DNA of 64,000 nucleotides from Pantoea eucalypti (GTDB lineage: Bacteria > Pseudomonadota > Gammaproteobacteria > Enterobacterales > Enterobacteriaceae), in the NCBI RefSeq assembly GCF_009646115.1, contig NZ_CP045720.1, positions 558,001 through 622,000 on the forward strand, written 5' to 3'. Under the pieces are notes generated by a model. The model saw only the letters and a list, made by a program, of their open reading frames with translations. It did no database searches and was not told the DNA's origin. Made by a program: the position numbers and the translations under genes. Every line of letters begins with the position of its first letter. Position 1 is the first letter of the stretch. Below, in pieces: positions 48,263 through 59,641 of this stretch.

Positions 48263-48328
48263 TGCAGGAGAGTAAGTTACGGTTTAGCCGCACAGGAAGC
48301 AACCTATCTCAGACATATTTAGAAATAT

Positions 48329-49315
48329 TTACACAGCAGCCTGATCGGCCGGGAAGATGACACCGGTCTGGCGGCGGATTTCGGTCAGAAGCGCGGCGGT
48401 AATCCGCGAAACCTCCAGTCCGGGATGGTCCACCTGACGCTGCTCAACCAGCCGTGCAAACGCAGCCGCTTCATATAGCATGGTGTTGATATGCTGCGGC
48501 TCACTCAGCGCCTGCTTTTCAGCACCACGAGGAATAAAGTTCAGCTTCTGGCACTCCGAAAGCTTCTCAATGACCAGCGTACCCGCTTCACCCTGAATTT
48601 CGCTGGGCAGTGAAGAGTCACTCACCTTGGAATGCAGAATCGTCACGTCGAAATCGCCGTAGCTCAGCACCACCACGCCATGGGCATCCACGCCGCTCGC
48701 CAGCAACGTCGCGGTGGCCTGCACACGGTCTGGCTCGCCCCATAGTGCTACTGCCGATGCCAGGCAGTAATAACCGATATCCATGACTGAGCCATTCGAC
48801 CAGCGGGGATCAAAGGTATTAGGGTTCTCGCCGTTGAGATAACGCGGATAACGTGAGGAGTACTGGCAGTAATTCAGCAGGGCTTTTCGCAGTGTACCCA
48901 CGTCTGGCAGCGCCTGCTTCAGCCGCTGGAAGTTTGGCAGGCTGGCGGTTTTAAACGCCTCGAACAGCACCACCTGATGCTCACGGGCGCAGGCGATCAT
49001 CTGCTCCACTTCCGCCAGGTTAGAGGCCAGCGGTTTTTCGCAAATCACATGCTTGCCGTGCGACATAAACAGCAGCGCCTGCTGGCAGTGCAGGGCATTG
49101 GGGCTGGCAAGATAGACCGCGTCGATCTCCGGGCAGGCGGCCAGGGCATCCAGTGAGGTAAAGGTCTGTTTGCAGGGATAATCAGCAATAAAGGCGTCGG
49201 CCTGCTGCTGACTGCGTGAGTAGACCGCACAGAGCTTCATCGCTCCGGTTTCATGGGCGGCATCAATAAACTGGCGTGTAATCCAGTTTGTTCCCACAAT
49301 GGCAAAACGAATCAC
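48329..49315 (-). CDS. ygjR: Gfo/Idh/MocA family oxidoreductase YgjR
   Basis: 328 residues (E. coli 334). N-terminal Rossmann NAD(P) domain (MIRFAIVGTNWITRQF) with the family EKP motif in VICEKPLASNLAEVE (catalytic Lys), and a C-terminal alpha/beta substrate domain. Substrate unknown in E. coli. Lies downstream of alx in the conserved order, on the same strand but separated by the alx leader. Confidence 0.93.
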   Translation of the reverse strand: MIRFAIVGTNWITRQFIDAAHETGAMKLCAVYSRSQQQADAFIADYPCKQTFTSLDALAACPEIDAVYLASPNALHCQQALLFMSHGKHVICEKPLASNLAEVEQMIACAREHQVVLFEAFKTASLPNFQRLKQALPDVGTLRKALLNYCQYSSRYPRYLNGENPNTFDPRWSNGSVMDIGYYCLASAVALWGEPDRVQATATLLASGVDAHGVVVLSYGDFDVTILHSKVSDSSLPSEIQGEAGTLVIEKLSECQKLNFIPRGAEKQALSEPQHINTMLYEAAAFARLVEQRQVDHPGLEVSRITAALLTEIRRQTGVIFPADQAAV

Positions 49316-49461
49316 GTCATCTCTCCGGCAGCGTTAAAGCGGCAGAGTAACATCTCCCCGAGGCGGTGCAAGGGGGCCGGGTACGCAAGGATTGATCCTG
49401 CGATCCGCATTCCAATAATATGCTGAAGCCATGATATTCAGGCATCAACCAGGGAGCGAAG

Positions 49462-51150
49462 GTGAAAGCAAGTAAGCACGCATTAAACTGGACCACACTA
49501 CTGATCGCCATTCCGGTCGGGTGTGCGGCGTCGCTGGTGACGCTGGCTTTTCGCGGCGTGATAGAACTGATCAACCATCTGCTCTTTGCCCGCAGTGGCG
49601 AAATTACCGAATCCCTGCATCTCTGGCCGTGGATCTTCTGGCCGCTGCTGGTGGGGGCGGGCGGGGTGCTGGCGGGCTATTTTTTGCGTTATGCGGTCGC
49701 CATTGAGCAACAGCAGACGGTGAAAACGGATTATCTTGAAGTGATCAACGCCCGACTCGATGCGGTACCGACACGAACCTCGCTGTTCCGTGCCTTATCG
49801 TCGATTGCCAGTATCGGCAGCGGTGCGTCGATCGGTAAAGAGGGGCCGATGGTACAGCTTTCGGCGCTGTGCGGCAGTGCGATTGGCCGCCTGTTACCGG
49901 CCTCACTGAACCTGAAAAACAGTGACGTGGTGGCGATGGCGGCTGCGGCGGGCCTGGCGTCGGTCTATCATGCGCCACTGGCCTCAGCGATTTTTGTGGC
50001 GGAGATTGCGTTTGGTATTTCTGCGCTGCAGCGGCTGATCCCTCTGATTATCGCGTCGGCGACAGCGGTGATGACCATGTGGACGCTGGGCTTCCGCAGC
50101 GCGCTCTATCCGCTGGCAGACGCAAACTTCGCCATGGATCTCAGCAGCCTGTTGATGACGGTGGTCATTGGTTTGAGCGCCGGTCTGGCGGGCTGGCTTC
50201 TGATTAAATGCATCGCCCGCAGCAAAGTACTGTTCAGCGGCATCGCTTCTCTGCCCTTGCGCCTGGGCGCGGGTGGATTCGCCGTCGGCTTACTGGCGCT
50301 GATCTCTACTGATATTCTCGGCAACGGCTACGAAGTCATCGTCAAAGTCATGGCAGGCGACTATCTGCTGCCGGGATTACTGTTGTTGCTGGTGCTGAAA
50401 ACCCTCGCCACCAGCCTGTCTGTGGGGTCGAACGCTGTCGGCGGACTCTTTACGCCTTCGCTGCTGATAGGCGCGCTGCTTGGGGTGATTATCGCGATGA
50501 TCGGGGCGGCGCTGCATTTGCCGCTGGGCAATGTGCTGCTTTATGCCGCGATTGGCATGGCAGCGGTGCTGGCGGCGGTCAGTCAGGCGCCATTGATGGC
50601 GATGCTGATGGTGCTGGAGATGACGCTGAATAGCAGCCTGCTGTTTCCGCTGATGATTGCCACCGTGCTGGCGTCGATGGTGGTCTATCGCCTGCAATCC
50701 GCCAGTACCTATCCGGTCGTAAGTCATCACTTCAGCCGTTCAGAGGCGAAGTATGATTTCGATAACATGCGTATAGCTGAGCTGATTATTCCCGGTGCGG
50801 CATTGCAGCCGGAGGAGTCAGTGGGGCAGGCGCTGGCGGTCAGTTCGCTGAAGCGTGAGCGCTACGTCTATGTGATCAACGCCGCAGGTGCTTTCCTCGG
50901 TGTGGTCTCGATCCATGAGATTTCGCGCCGGGTGCTGGCGCAGGAAATTACTCTCGACTCACCGGTACAGTGTGTCATGGATCAGGATTTCCCGGTGGTC
51001 TATCAGAATCAGAGTATGCGTGAGGGGTGGGAGGCGTTTGCGGCGGTGACGCTGGAACGACTGCCGGTGCTGAATAATCCCCAGGAGCGACGCTTTCTGG
51101 GGGCGCTGACTAAAACCAGCCTGATTCAGAAAGCGCAGGAGTTTCTTTAA
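49462..51150 (+). CDS. CLC-family chloride channel/antiporter with CBS domains
   Basis: 562 residues from GTG 49462 with GGAG upstream. CLC fold: GSGASIGKEGPMVQL (selectivity and gating glutamate equivalent to Glu148 of CLC-ec1) near residues 114-128, a GLFTPSLL loop near 330, and a C-terminal tandem CBS pair (about 440-560) that E. coli ClcA/ClcB lack. The gating glutamate suggests a Cl-/H+ antiporter, but channel behaviour cannot be excluded. ClcB-like but with no assigned symbol. Its end overlaps convergent ygjP by 4 bases. Confidence 0.88.
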   Translation: MKASKHALNWTTLLIAIPVGCAASLVTLAFRGVIELINHLLFARSGEITESLHLWPWIFWPLLVGAGGVLAGYFLRYAVAIEQQQTVKTDYLEVINARLDAVPTRTSLFRALSSIASIGSGASIGKEGPMVQLSALCGSAIGRLLPASLNLKNSDVVAMAAAAGLASVYHAPLASAIFVAEIAFGISALQRLIPLIIASATAVMTMWTLGFRSALYPLADANFAMDLSSLLMTVVIGLSAGLAGWLLIKCIARSKVLFSGIASLPLRLGAGGFAVGLLALISTDILGNGYEVIVKVMAGDYLLPGLLLLLVLKTLATSLSVGSNAVGGLFTPSLLIGALLGVIIAMIGAALHLPLGNVLLYAAIGMAAVLAAVSQAPLMAMLMVLEMTLNSSLLFPLMIATVLASMVVYRLQSASTYPVVSHHFSRSEAKYDFDNMRIAELIIPGAALQPEESVGQALAVSSLKRERYVYVINAAGAFLGVVSIHEISRRVLAQEITLDSPVQCVMDQDFPVVYQNQSMREGWEAFAAVTLERLPVLNNPQERRFLGALTKTSLIQKAQEFL

Positions 51151-51650
51151 GCCGCATTGCCGCGCATCGCCTGGTCAGTCATCCACAGGCGTGCGTCAAA
51201 TTCGAGCTGGTGGTAATCCGGCTCCATATGGCAGCAGAGCTGGTAAAACGCTTTATCGTGGTCTTTCTCTTTCAGGTGGGCCAGCTCATGCACCACGATC
51301 ATCCGCAGAAATGGCTCAGGGGCGAGGCGGAAAAAGGTTGAGATACGGATTTCCGCTTTCGCCTTGAGTTTGCCGCCCTGAATCCGCGAGATAGCCGTGT
51401 GCAGTCCAAGTGCATGCTTCATCACCTTGATCTTGTTATCCCACATCACTTTGCTGATTGGCGGCGCGTTGCGCATATAGCGGTTTTTCAGCGCCTGCGT
51501 GTAGTCATACAGCGCCTTATCACTCATCACGTCGTGGGTGTCAGGATAGCGTTCCTGCAGAAATGCACCTAAGCGCTGGTGGGCGATTAGCGTCTGGACC
51601 TGCTCAAGAAGAGGGGCAGGATAACCCTGAAGGTAGATCAGTGAGGACAT
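51147..51650 (-). CDS. ygjP: YgjP-family metal-dependent hydrolase
   Basis: 167 residues, same as E. coli YgjP, from ATG 51650 with AGGA upstream; the 57-base upstream extension is rejected. DUF45/WLM-like metalloprotease fold with [19 protein letters not shown]: HExxH plus a third histidine. E. coli YgjP was reported to hydrolyse UTP (UTP pyrophosphatase). Divergent from rlmG, convergent with the CLC gene. Confidence 0.93.
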   Translation of the reverse strand: MSSLIYLQGYPAPLLEQVQTLIAHQRLGAFLQERYPDTHDVMSDKALYDYTQALKNRYMRNAPPISKVMWDNKIKVMKHALGLHTAISRIQGGKLKAKAEIRISTFFRLAPEPFLRMIVVHELAHLKEKDHDKAFYQLCCHMEPDYHQLEFDARLWMTDQAMRGNAA

Positions 51651-51733
51651 TAGGGATTCCTGGCGAAAGACAGTATACTGCGCCCCCGATTTTGGGGCGA
51701 AAATCAATCAGAGTGTACCACGCCGGAGAATTC

Positions 51734-52852
51734 ATGAGCCAACTTGAACTGAACGATCGCACACTGATCCTGCATCGCTTCCCGCAGATGCGTGACGAAA
51801 GTCCATTACAAGCCTGGGATGCGGCTGATGAATACCTGTTACAGCAGGCGCTGCCAGAAGGACCCGTGCTGATCTTCAACGACAGCTTCGGGGCGTTAAC
51901 CTGCGCCCTGAATCCGCGCACTGTCTGGCACGTCAGCGACTCCTGGCTGAGCCAGCAGGCCGCCCGCCAAAATCTGAGCTTCAATGAGATGGATGACAGC
52001 AACGTACACTTTGTTGATAGCCTGGCTGAGCTGCCCGCGGCTCCGGCGGCGGTGCTGATTAAAGTGCCTAAAACGCTGGCGTTGCTGGAGCATCAGTTGC
52101 GTGCCATTCGTGAAGTCGTCACGCCTGATACGGTGATTGTGGCGGCGGCGCGCGCCAAAGAGATCCACAACTCGACTCTGCAGCTGTTCGAACAGATCAT
52201 CGGTGAAACCAAAACCTCACTGGCCTGGAAAAAAGCGCGCCTGATCTACAGCCAGTTCAGTCAGCCTGAACTGCGTGAGGCCACGCCGACGCTGGTCTGG
52301 CCGCTGGATGGCACCCCTTATCAGATCCACAACTACGCTAACGTCTTCTCGCGTTCTTCGCTGGATATCGGCGCACGGCTGTTTGTGCAGCATCTGCCTG
52401 AAAACATTGAAGGTGAGATTGTCGATCTGGGCTGTGGCAACGGTGTGGTAGGGCTGGTGGCGCTGGAGCAGAACCCGCAGGCCGAGGTGCATTTCCTTGA
52501 TGAGTCTTATATGGCGGTCGCCTCCAGCAAGCTTAACGTGGAAGTAAACCGTCCTGATGACCTGTCGCGCTGTCAGTTCCTGGTGAATAACGTGCTGAGC
52601 GGCTATCCATCAGATCGGCTGCACGCGGTGCTGTGCAACCCGCCATTCCATCAGCAGCACGCTGTTACCGATCATCTGGCATGGCAGATGTTCCGCGATG
52701 CGAAACGCTGCCTTCAGTATGGCGGCGAGTTGCGCATTGTCGGCAACCGCCACCTCGATTATCACCACAAGCTGAAAAAGTTGTTCGGCAACTGTACGCT
52801 GATCGCCTCAAACCAGAAGTTTGTGGTGCTGCGCGCGGTGAAAATGCGCTAG
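51734..52852 (+). CDS. rlmG: 23S rRNA (guanine1835-N2)-methyltransferase RlmG
   Basis: 372 residues from ATG 51734 (CGGAG upstream). Two methyltransferase-like domains as in RsmC/RlmG: a degenerate N-terminal half and a catalytic C-terminal half with [16 protein letters not shown] (SAM site) and LCNPPFHQ (NPPF catalytic motif). Matches E. coli RlmG throughout. Methylates G1835 of 23S rRNA. Convergent with fadH; the two stop codons abut. Confidence 0.95.
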   Translation: MSQLELNDRTLILHRFPQMRDESPLQAWDAADEYLLQQALPEGPVLIFNDSFGALTCALNPRTVWHVSDSWLSQQAARQNLSFNEMDDSNVHFVDSLAELPAAPAAVLIKVPKTLALLEHQLRAIREVVTPDTVIVAAARAKEIHNSTLQLFEQIIGETKTSLAWKKARLIYSQFSQPELREATPTLVWPLDGTPYQIHNYANVFSRSSLDIGARLFVQHLPENIEGEIVDLGCGNGVVGLVALEQNPQAEVHFLDESYMAVASSKLNVEVNRPDDLSRCQFLVNNVLSGYPSDRLHAVLCNPPFHQQHAVTDHLAWQMFRDAKRCLQYGGELRIVGNRHLDYHHKLKKLFGNCTLIASNQKFVVLRAVKMR

Positions 52853-54880
<2,028 letters not shown>

Positions 54881-55072
54881 TCACAGCAAAGTGGTCGGAT
54901 GAGTTTACTCTAGCCACTTCTGCATTAAAAAAAAGTGAAAGAATGTCAGGGTGTGAGTGAAATCATAAACATCGGCAGGTGAGCAGGGCGAGCGTGCGCA
55001 GGGAACCCGGGCCTTAAGCAACACGGCCATCCGTGGCGTGCGTGGCTTTTAATGTTTCTGGCTCTGAAACCG

Positions 55073-55780
55073 TTAACGCCGCCGGATCCACGAATAGCGC
55101 GAACGATAGCCGCTGCTATGGTGGGTATTGAAGCGGTAGCTGGAACCGCTCTCGGCCATGCAATAGGTGCAGACATTAACGTTGTCGATCTGCGCGGCCG
55201 GCACACCCGCGTTGACCAGCAGCTGCGTCGCCAGTGCGGGCAGATCGAACCAGACACCCTGCTGATGGGCTGCGGCCTGTGGACGTTGTGCTTGTGGGTT
55301 TACCGGTTGATTCCGGTGCCAGCGTAACCCGCTGGTAAACGCTGGGTTCTGCGCAATCTCCGCCAGCTGCGGTTCGGCCAGCTCATAGCAGCAGGGGCCC
55401 ATCGCCGGGCCAATCGCCACCACCAGATCCTGTGGGTTGCAGCCCTGCTCGCCCAGTTTTTCTACCGCGCGGGTCAGCACACCCGCCAGCGTACCCTTAA
55501 GTCCGGCATGCACCGCCGCCACGATCCGCTGTTGGCGGTCGGCGAACAGCACCGGCAGACAATCGGCGGTGTAGACCGCCACCGGTCGCGTTCCGCTGCC
55601 GATCACGCCATCGGACTCACAGCTTTTGGGCGGAATGTTCTCACTATCGGTGACCACGGTTGCGCTGTGGCGCTGATGTCCATAGGCGGCATCGGCGGGA
55701 GGCGGCTCACCGGCTGGCTGAAACGCATAATCGAGCCACTCCAGCGAATCGAGCAACGGCGAGCGCGGGATCACGGCCAT
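55073..55780 (-). CDS. YfiH/PgeF-family (laccase-domain) protein
   Basis: 235 residues, Cu-oxidase_4/YfiH family. The Zn/metal ligands line up: His in YGHQRHSA, Cys in YTADCLPV, His in AAVHAGLKGT. The family motif HAGWRGT is changed to HAGLKGT, and the C-terminus is CTYCMAESGSSYRFNT with an extra basic tail. PgeF in E. coli (gene after rluD) trims serine-containing peptidoglycan precursors; this copy is outside that context, so it is likely a diverged paralogue with an unknown substrate. Confidence 0.8.
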   Translation of the reverse strand: MAVIPRSPLLDSLEWLDYAFQPAGEPPPADAAYGHQRHSATVVTDSENIPPKSCESDGVIGSGTRPVAVYTADCLPVLFADRQQRIVAAVHAGLKGTLAGVLTRAVEKLGEQGCNPQDLVVAIGPAMGPCCYELAEPQLAEIAQNPAFTSGLRWHRNQPVNPQAQRPQAAAHQQGVWFDLPALATQLLVNAGVPAAQIDNVNVCTYCMAESGSSYRFNTHHSSGYRSRYSWIRRR

Positions 55781-55883
55781 AAGAATCTCCTGTTATAACA
55801 GCGTGCGTTGGGCTGCCAACAGCTTACGTTAACTGCTACATTTTTGAAGCTTCTCCTCAGACCTTTCTCACCTTAAGGATGAA

Positions 55884-56696
55884 ATGATGAAAACCTCCGC
55901 AAAACTCGCAGCATCCGGACTGGTCGCGCTGCTCCTGACCGGCTGCGCCTCGTCGACACATCAGACCGCGCAACAGCAACTCGGTCAGCAATCGGTGCTG
56001 GCTGTAAACTGGTTCCAGCAGTCTGGCGAATATCAGGCGCTGACCTGGCAGGCGTTTAACACCGCGCGCATGGCATTTGATCAGGCACCGTCGCTGACCG
56101 GCAAACCCAAAGCGGTGATTGTCGATCTGGATGAAACCATGCTGGATAACAGCGCCTACAGCGCGTGGCAGGCGAAAAACGGCCAGCCGTTCAGCAGCAA
56201 AACCTGGTCAGCCTGGACGCAGGCGCGTCAGGCGAAAGCGGTGCCGGGCGCGGTTGAGTTCGCGCGTCATGTGACAGAGAATGGCGGCACGCTGTTTTAT
56301 GTGTCGAACCGCGATCAGAAAGATTACGCTGCCACGGTCGCCAATATGCAGCAGCTCGGCTTCCCTGACGTCAGCGATAAAACGGTACGTCTGAATACCG
56401 ACAGCTCCAATAAGCAGGCACGTTTCGATGCCATCAAAAATGCGGGCTATAACGTGGTGCTTTACGTCGGCGATAACCTCAACGATTTTGGTGGGGCGAC
56501 CTGGCATAAAGGGAATCAGACGCGTCGCGATTTCGTGAATCTTAATCATCAGCAGTTCGGGACGCAGTTTATCGTGTTACCTAATCCACTCTACGGCGAC
56601 TGGGAGAGCGGAATGGCGGAAAACTACAATAAGCTGACCCCGGAACAGCAGTTGTCGGTGCGTGAATCACGTCTGCAGAGCTGGAACGGTAAATAA
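55884..56696 (+). CDS. Lipoprotein e(P4)-family 5'-nucleotidase / class C acid phosphatase
   Basis: 270 residues. Signal with lipobox LLLTGC (Cys21 lipidated). HAD-superfamily class C acid phosphatase: catalytic VDLDETMLDN at about residues 76-85 (nucleophile Asp and acid/base Asp), YVSNRDQKD in motif II and VGDNLNDF for the metal site. In Haemophilus the orthologue dephosphorylates NMN and other nucleotides at the outer membrane so nucleosides can be taken up. RBS AAGGATGAA; a second ATG follows the first. Own terminator. Confidence 0.9.
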   Translation: MMKTSAKLAASGLVALLLTGCASSTHQTAQQQLGQQSVLAVNWFQQSGEYQALTWQAFNTARMAFDQAPSLTGKPKAVIVDLDETMLDNSAYSAWQAKNGQPFSSKTWSAWTQARQAKAVPGAVEFARHVTENGGTLFYVSNRDQKDYAATVANMQQLGFPDVSDKTVRLNTDSSNKQARFDAIKNAGYNVVLYVGDNLNDFGGATWHKGNQTRRDFVNLNHQQFGTQFIVLPNPLYGDWESGMAENYNKLTPEQQLSVRESRLQSWNGK

Positions 56697-56709
56697 TTCG
56701 TCAAGAAAA

Positions 56710-56738
56710 AGAGCCTGCTCGTTCAGGCTCTGTTTATT
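56710..56738 (+). terminator. Terminator after the acid phosphatase gene
   Basis: Stem AGAGCCTG-ctcgtt-CAGGCTCT followed by GTTTATT. Confidence 0.8.
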
Positions 56739-57265
56739 ATTGGTCCTTATTTACTTACTGTCGTCACTATTTTCCTGCAAATTAAATTAATCATCTCTTG
56801 CTCCCTTCTTAACTCAATACAGGTATATCTGACTGGCTTATACCCATTAAGCCGGTTGATTGTGCTAATGGTTAATTTTTTAATTAAGAGGATTCCTGGT
56901 GAAATGAGCGCTGGCTGGTATGGTGCTGAAAAACCCCTTTGTTAATGCTTGTATTTATTTGTCAGCATTAACTTTAGTTAATTTTCTAACTACATGTTTT
57001 TGATTCATTAAAAATGAATTCTGGCTTTTCCCTTTCGTCTTTGCTGCTTAATTAAATTTACGTAACCCTGACTCTTACTGACGGCAAATTGACAAAACCC
57101 GTGAGAACAAAGCGTTGTGAAATATTGCCCGTGCATTGGGAATGGTTAGCGTCTATAACCTTTTTCTGTGATTCAGTTCTTATTTCCCTGGCGGCTCATG
57201 CTTTATTTGTGTGCCGACACATGTTGTGGTTAGCCAGGATGCGACATCCCGGTAGTAGAGAGAAG
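56739..57265. other. AT-rich non-coding region upstream of the carbonic anhydrase
   Basis: 527 bases markedly more AT-rich than the surroundings. An open frame continuous with the carbonic anhydrase begins at 57089, but that first 59-codon segment has a cysteine/histidine-rich sequence unlike the family and no ribosome-binding site, so I treat it as leader. It presumably holds the promoter of the carbonic anhydrase-SulP operon; no clear site was found. Confidence 0.5.
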
Positions 57266-57901
57266 ATGATTGTGACGACACTTAAACCCTTATTAGCGAA
57301 AAATCGCAGTTGGGCCTTGCAGCGCCGCCAGCGTAATCCGGATTATTTTAAAAAATTCCTTCATCAGCAAAAGCCGCACTCACTCTGGATAGGTTGCTCT
57401 GATAGTCGCGTTCCGGCTGAGGTATTAACCGGCTCCCATCCTGGCGAACTCTTTGTACATCGTAATATCGCCAACATGGTGATTGAGGACGACGACAATT
57501 TGCTGAGCGTACTGCAATACGCGCTCTTCTTTCTCGGTGTGAAACGCATTGTCCTTAGCGGCCACTATGGCTGTGGCGGCGTAGAAGCCGCGCAAAACCT
57601 GCCGGGCAGCGTGCTGGACGGACAGGAAAGCGCGCTGGCGAGACGTATTCAGACGCTGCGAAATGATATTCAGCAGGGGCTGGCAGAAAGCCCGGCCTCA
57701 GACGTGGCGCCGGGTGAACAGCTTGATCGGCTGGTTGAGGCCAACGTGAAGGCGCAATTCGCCAGACTGGTGAAATCTGAACCGGTCCGGCAAATCTGGC
57801 AATCGGGCCAGGAACTGGAGGTGTTTGGTTGTGTTTATGACCTGCGCTCCGGTCATCTCAAAGAACTGATTCATCAATCTGCAGAGGAACCTTCATTATG
57901 A
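57266..57901 (+). CDS. Beta-class carbonic anhydrase
   Basis: 211 residues from ATG 57266 (AGAGAGAAG upstream). Zinc ligands and catalytic dyad of the beta class are present: Cys-Ser-Asp-Ser-Arg in IGCSDSRVPAE and His-x-x-Cys in LSGHYGCGGV. Interconverts CO2 and bicarbonate in the cytosol. Its stop overlaps the start of a SulP transporter by 4 bases, so the pair is translationally coupled and the enzyme probably works on bicarbonate carried by that transporter. Related to E. coli Can/CynT. Confidence 0.9.
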   Translation: MIVTTLKPLLAKNRSWALQRRQRNPDYFKKFLHQQKPHSLWIGCSDSRVPAEVLTGSHPGELFVHRNIANMVIEDDDNLLSVLQYALFFLGVKRIVLSGHYGCGGVEAAQNLPGSVLDGQESALARRIQTLRNDIQQGLAESPASDVAPGEQLDRLVEANVKAQFARLVKSEPVRQIWQSGQELEVFGCVYDLRSGHLKELIHQSAEEPSL

Positions 57902-59373
57902 ACCTCGATACCCTGCGTCGCGATATTCCGGCGGGTCTGGTGGTGTTTCTGGTCGCCTTACCGCTCTGTCTTGGCATCGCACAGGCCAGCGGATTACCGC
58001 CGTTTGCCGGTCTGCTGACGGGTGTGATTGGCGGTCTGGTCGTGACGTCGCTGAGTCCATCCCGATTTGCCGTCAGCGGCCCGGCAGCGGGCCTGGTCAC
58101 TATCGTGGTCGCCTCAATGGCGTCGCTAGGCAGTTTCTCCGCGTTTCTCACTGCACTGATTATTGCCGGGGCACTGCAATGCCTGTTTGGTCTGCTGCGT
58201 GCCGGACGGTTTATTTCGCTGGTGCCGGGCAGCGTCATCAAAGGGATGCTGGCGGCGATTGGTTTGCTGCTCATCATGCAGCAGATCCCGGTGGCACTGG
58301 GTGCCGCTGGCGATGCGGAGCTGGTGTCGCTGGTGACCGGCGAGATGACCTTCTCGCTGCCCGCCATCCTGGTAGCGGGTGTCGGTCTGGCCATTTTATG
58401 TCTCTGGACCACCGCACCGGTTAAACGGATCAAAGCGCTGGCCTGGATCCCCGGCCCGCTGATAGCCGTGCTCATCGGCTGCCTGGCTACCGTGATGGGT
58501 GGGAGGCTGTTTCCTGAGATGACGCAGGGTCTGGCTCGCATTTCGCTGCCCGCTTTTGACAGCGTCTCTGCGCTGGTGGCGGAGCTGGAAACGCCTGACT
58601 GGATGGCCTGGCAGAATCCGCAGGTCTGGGTGGTTGCGGTGACCTTAGCCCTGGTCGCCAGTCTGGAAACTCTGCTGAGCCAGGAGGCGCTGAAAAAACT
58701 GCGTCCTCAGACGCCCGCGCCGTCGCCCAACAAAGAGATGTTCGCGCAGGGTATCGGTAACCTGGCGGCCGGTTTCCTTGGGGCGATGCCGATCACGGCG
58801 GTGATTGTGCGCAGTTCAGTGAACGTCAGTGCGGGTGCGCAGACCAAATTGTCGATTTTCATTCACGGTGTACTGCTGCTGATTTGCGGCATGTGGTTCA
58901 GCGAGATGCTTAATGCCATTCCGCTGGCCAGCCTCGCTGCCGTACTGCTCTATACCGGTTATAAACTGGCGACACCGCGACTGTTCGTTGAGCAGTTCCG
59001 GATGGGCGCGCAGCAGTACGTGCCGTTTCTGGCCACCATCATCGGGATTATCACGCTGGGCATGCTGGTCGGTATTGGTATCGGTATCGCCACGCAGATC
59101 CTCTATAGCATCTACAAGAGTCATCGCAACGCACTGCAGCTCACCCGCTATGATGACCACTATGTGCTGCGCTTTCAGCAGAACCTGACCTTTATGCATA
59201 ATCCCAGGCTCCAGGGATTGCTGGATGAGATCCCGGAGAACAGCGTGGTCATCGTTGATAACGACAATGCGGAATATATCGATCCCGACGTCAAAGCGGT
59301 GCTGAAAGATTTTGGCGATAACGCAGACAAACGCGGCATTCGCCTGAGTCAGTGGCCGGTTGCGGTAAAATAG
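57898..59373 (+). CDS. SulP-family inorganic anion (probably bicarbonate) transporter
   Basis: 491 residues. SulP/SLC26 fold: about 12-14 helices from residue 8 (DIPAGLVVFLVALPLCLGIAQASG in part) to about 415, with the family serine/threonine-rich loop GAMPITAVIVRSSVNVSAGAQT, followed by a short C-terminal region (about 420-491) resembling a truncated STAS domain. Linkage to a carbonic anhydrase makes bicarbonate the most probable substrate; sulfate is the main alternative. Start ATG overlaps the upstream stop. Confidence 0.88.
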   Translation: MNLDTLRRDIPAGLVVFLVALPLCLGIAQASGLPPFAGLLTGVIGGLVVTSLSPSRFAVSGPAAGLVTIVVASMASLGSFSAFLTALIIAGALQCLFGLLRAGRFISLVPGSVIKGMLAAIGLLLIMQQIPVALGAAGDAELVSLVTGEMTFSLPAILVAGVGLAILCLWTTAPVKRIKALAWIPGPLIAVLIGCLATVMGGRLFPEMTQGLARISLPAFDSVSALVAELETPDWMAWQNPQVWVVAVTLALVASLETLLSQEALKKLRPQTPAPSPNKEMFAQGIGNLAAGFLGAMPITAVIVRSSVNVSAGAQTKLSIFIHGVLLLICGMWFSEMLNAIPLASLAAVLLYTGYKLATPRLFVEQFRMGAQQYVPFLATIIGIITLGMLVGIGIGIATQILYSIYKSHRNALQLTRYDDHYVLRFQQNLTFMHNPRLQGLLDEIPENSVVIVDNDNAEYIDPDVKAVLKDFGDNADKRGIRLSQWPVAVK

Positions 59374-59407
59374 CGATAAACGCAACGGTAAAGTCGTTTG
59401 AGAGGCA

Positions 59408-59439
59408 AAAATCGGATATCTCGGATATCCGATTTTTTT
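59408..59439 (+). terminator. Terminator after the SulP gene
   Basis: Perfect stem AAATCGGATATC-tcg-GATATCCGATTT followed by TTTT. Confidence 0.9.
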
Positions 59440-59641
59440 ATTTGCGAGGCATAATAAGTCCCCAATTTTTACTGTCATCTGATGGGGTTAGACTCTTCAG
59501 GGTCACTTTGCGGAGTCAGCCCAGGAAGGGCGGTTGACCGCCGGATGACAGTGAGAGTATCCAGGATTTAATCATTCTGACACCACGCGCCTGTGCAGGC
59601 TGACGTGGACAGCCAGCCTCTCTGCGACAAGGTCCGGATGT

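Noticed and set aside
57089..57265. N-terminal extension of the carbonic anhydrase
   Set aside because: 59 extra codons with unlike composition, no ribosome-binding site and not part of the beta-class fold.
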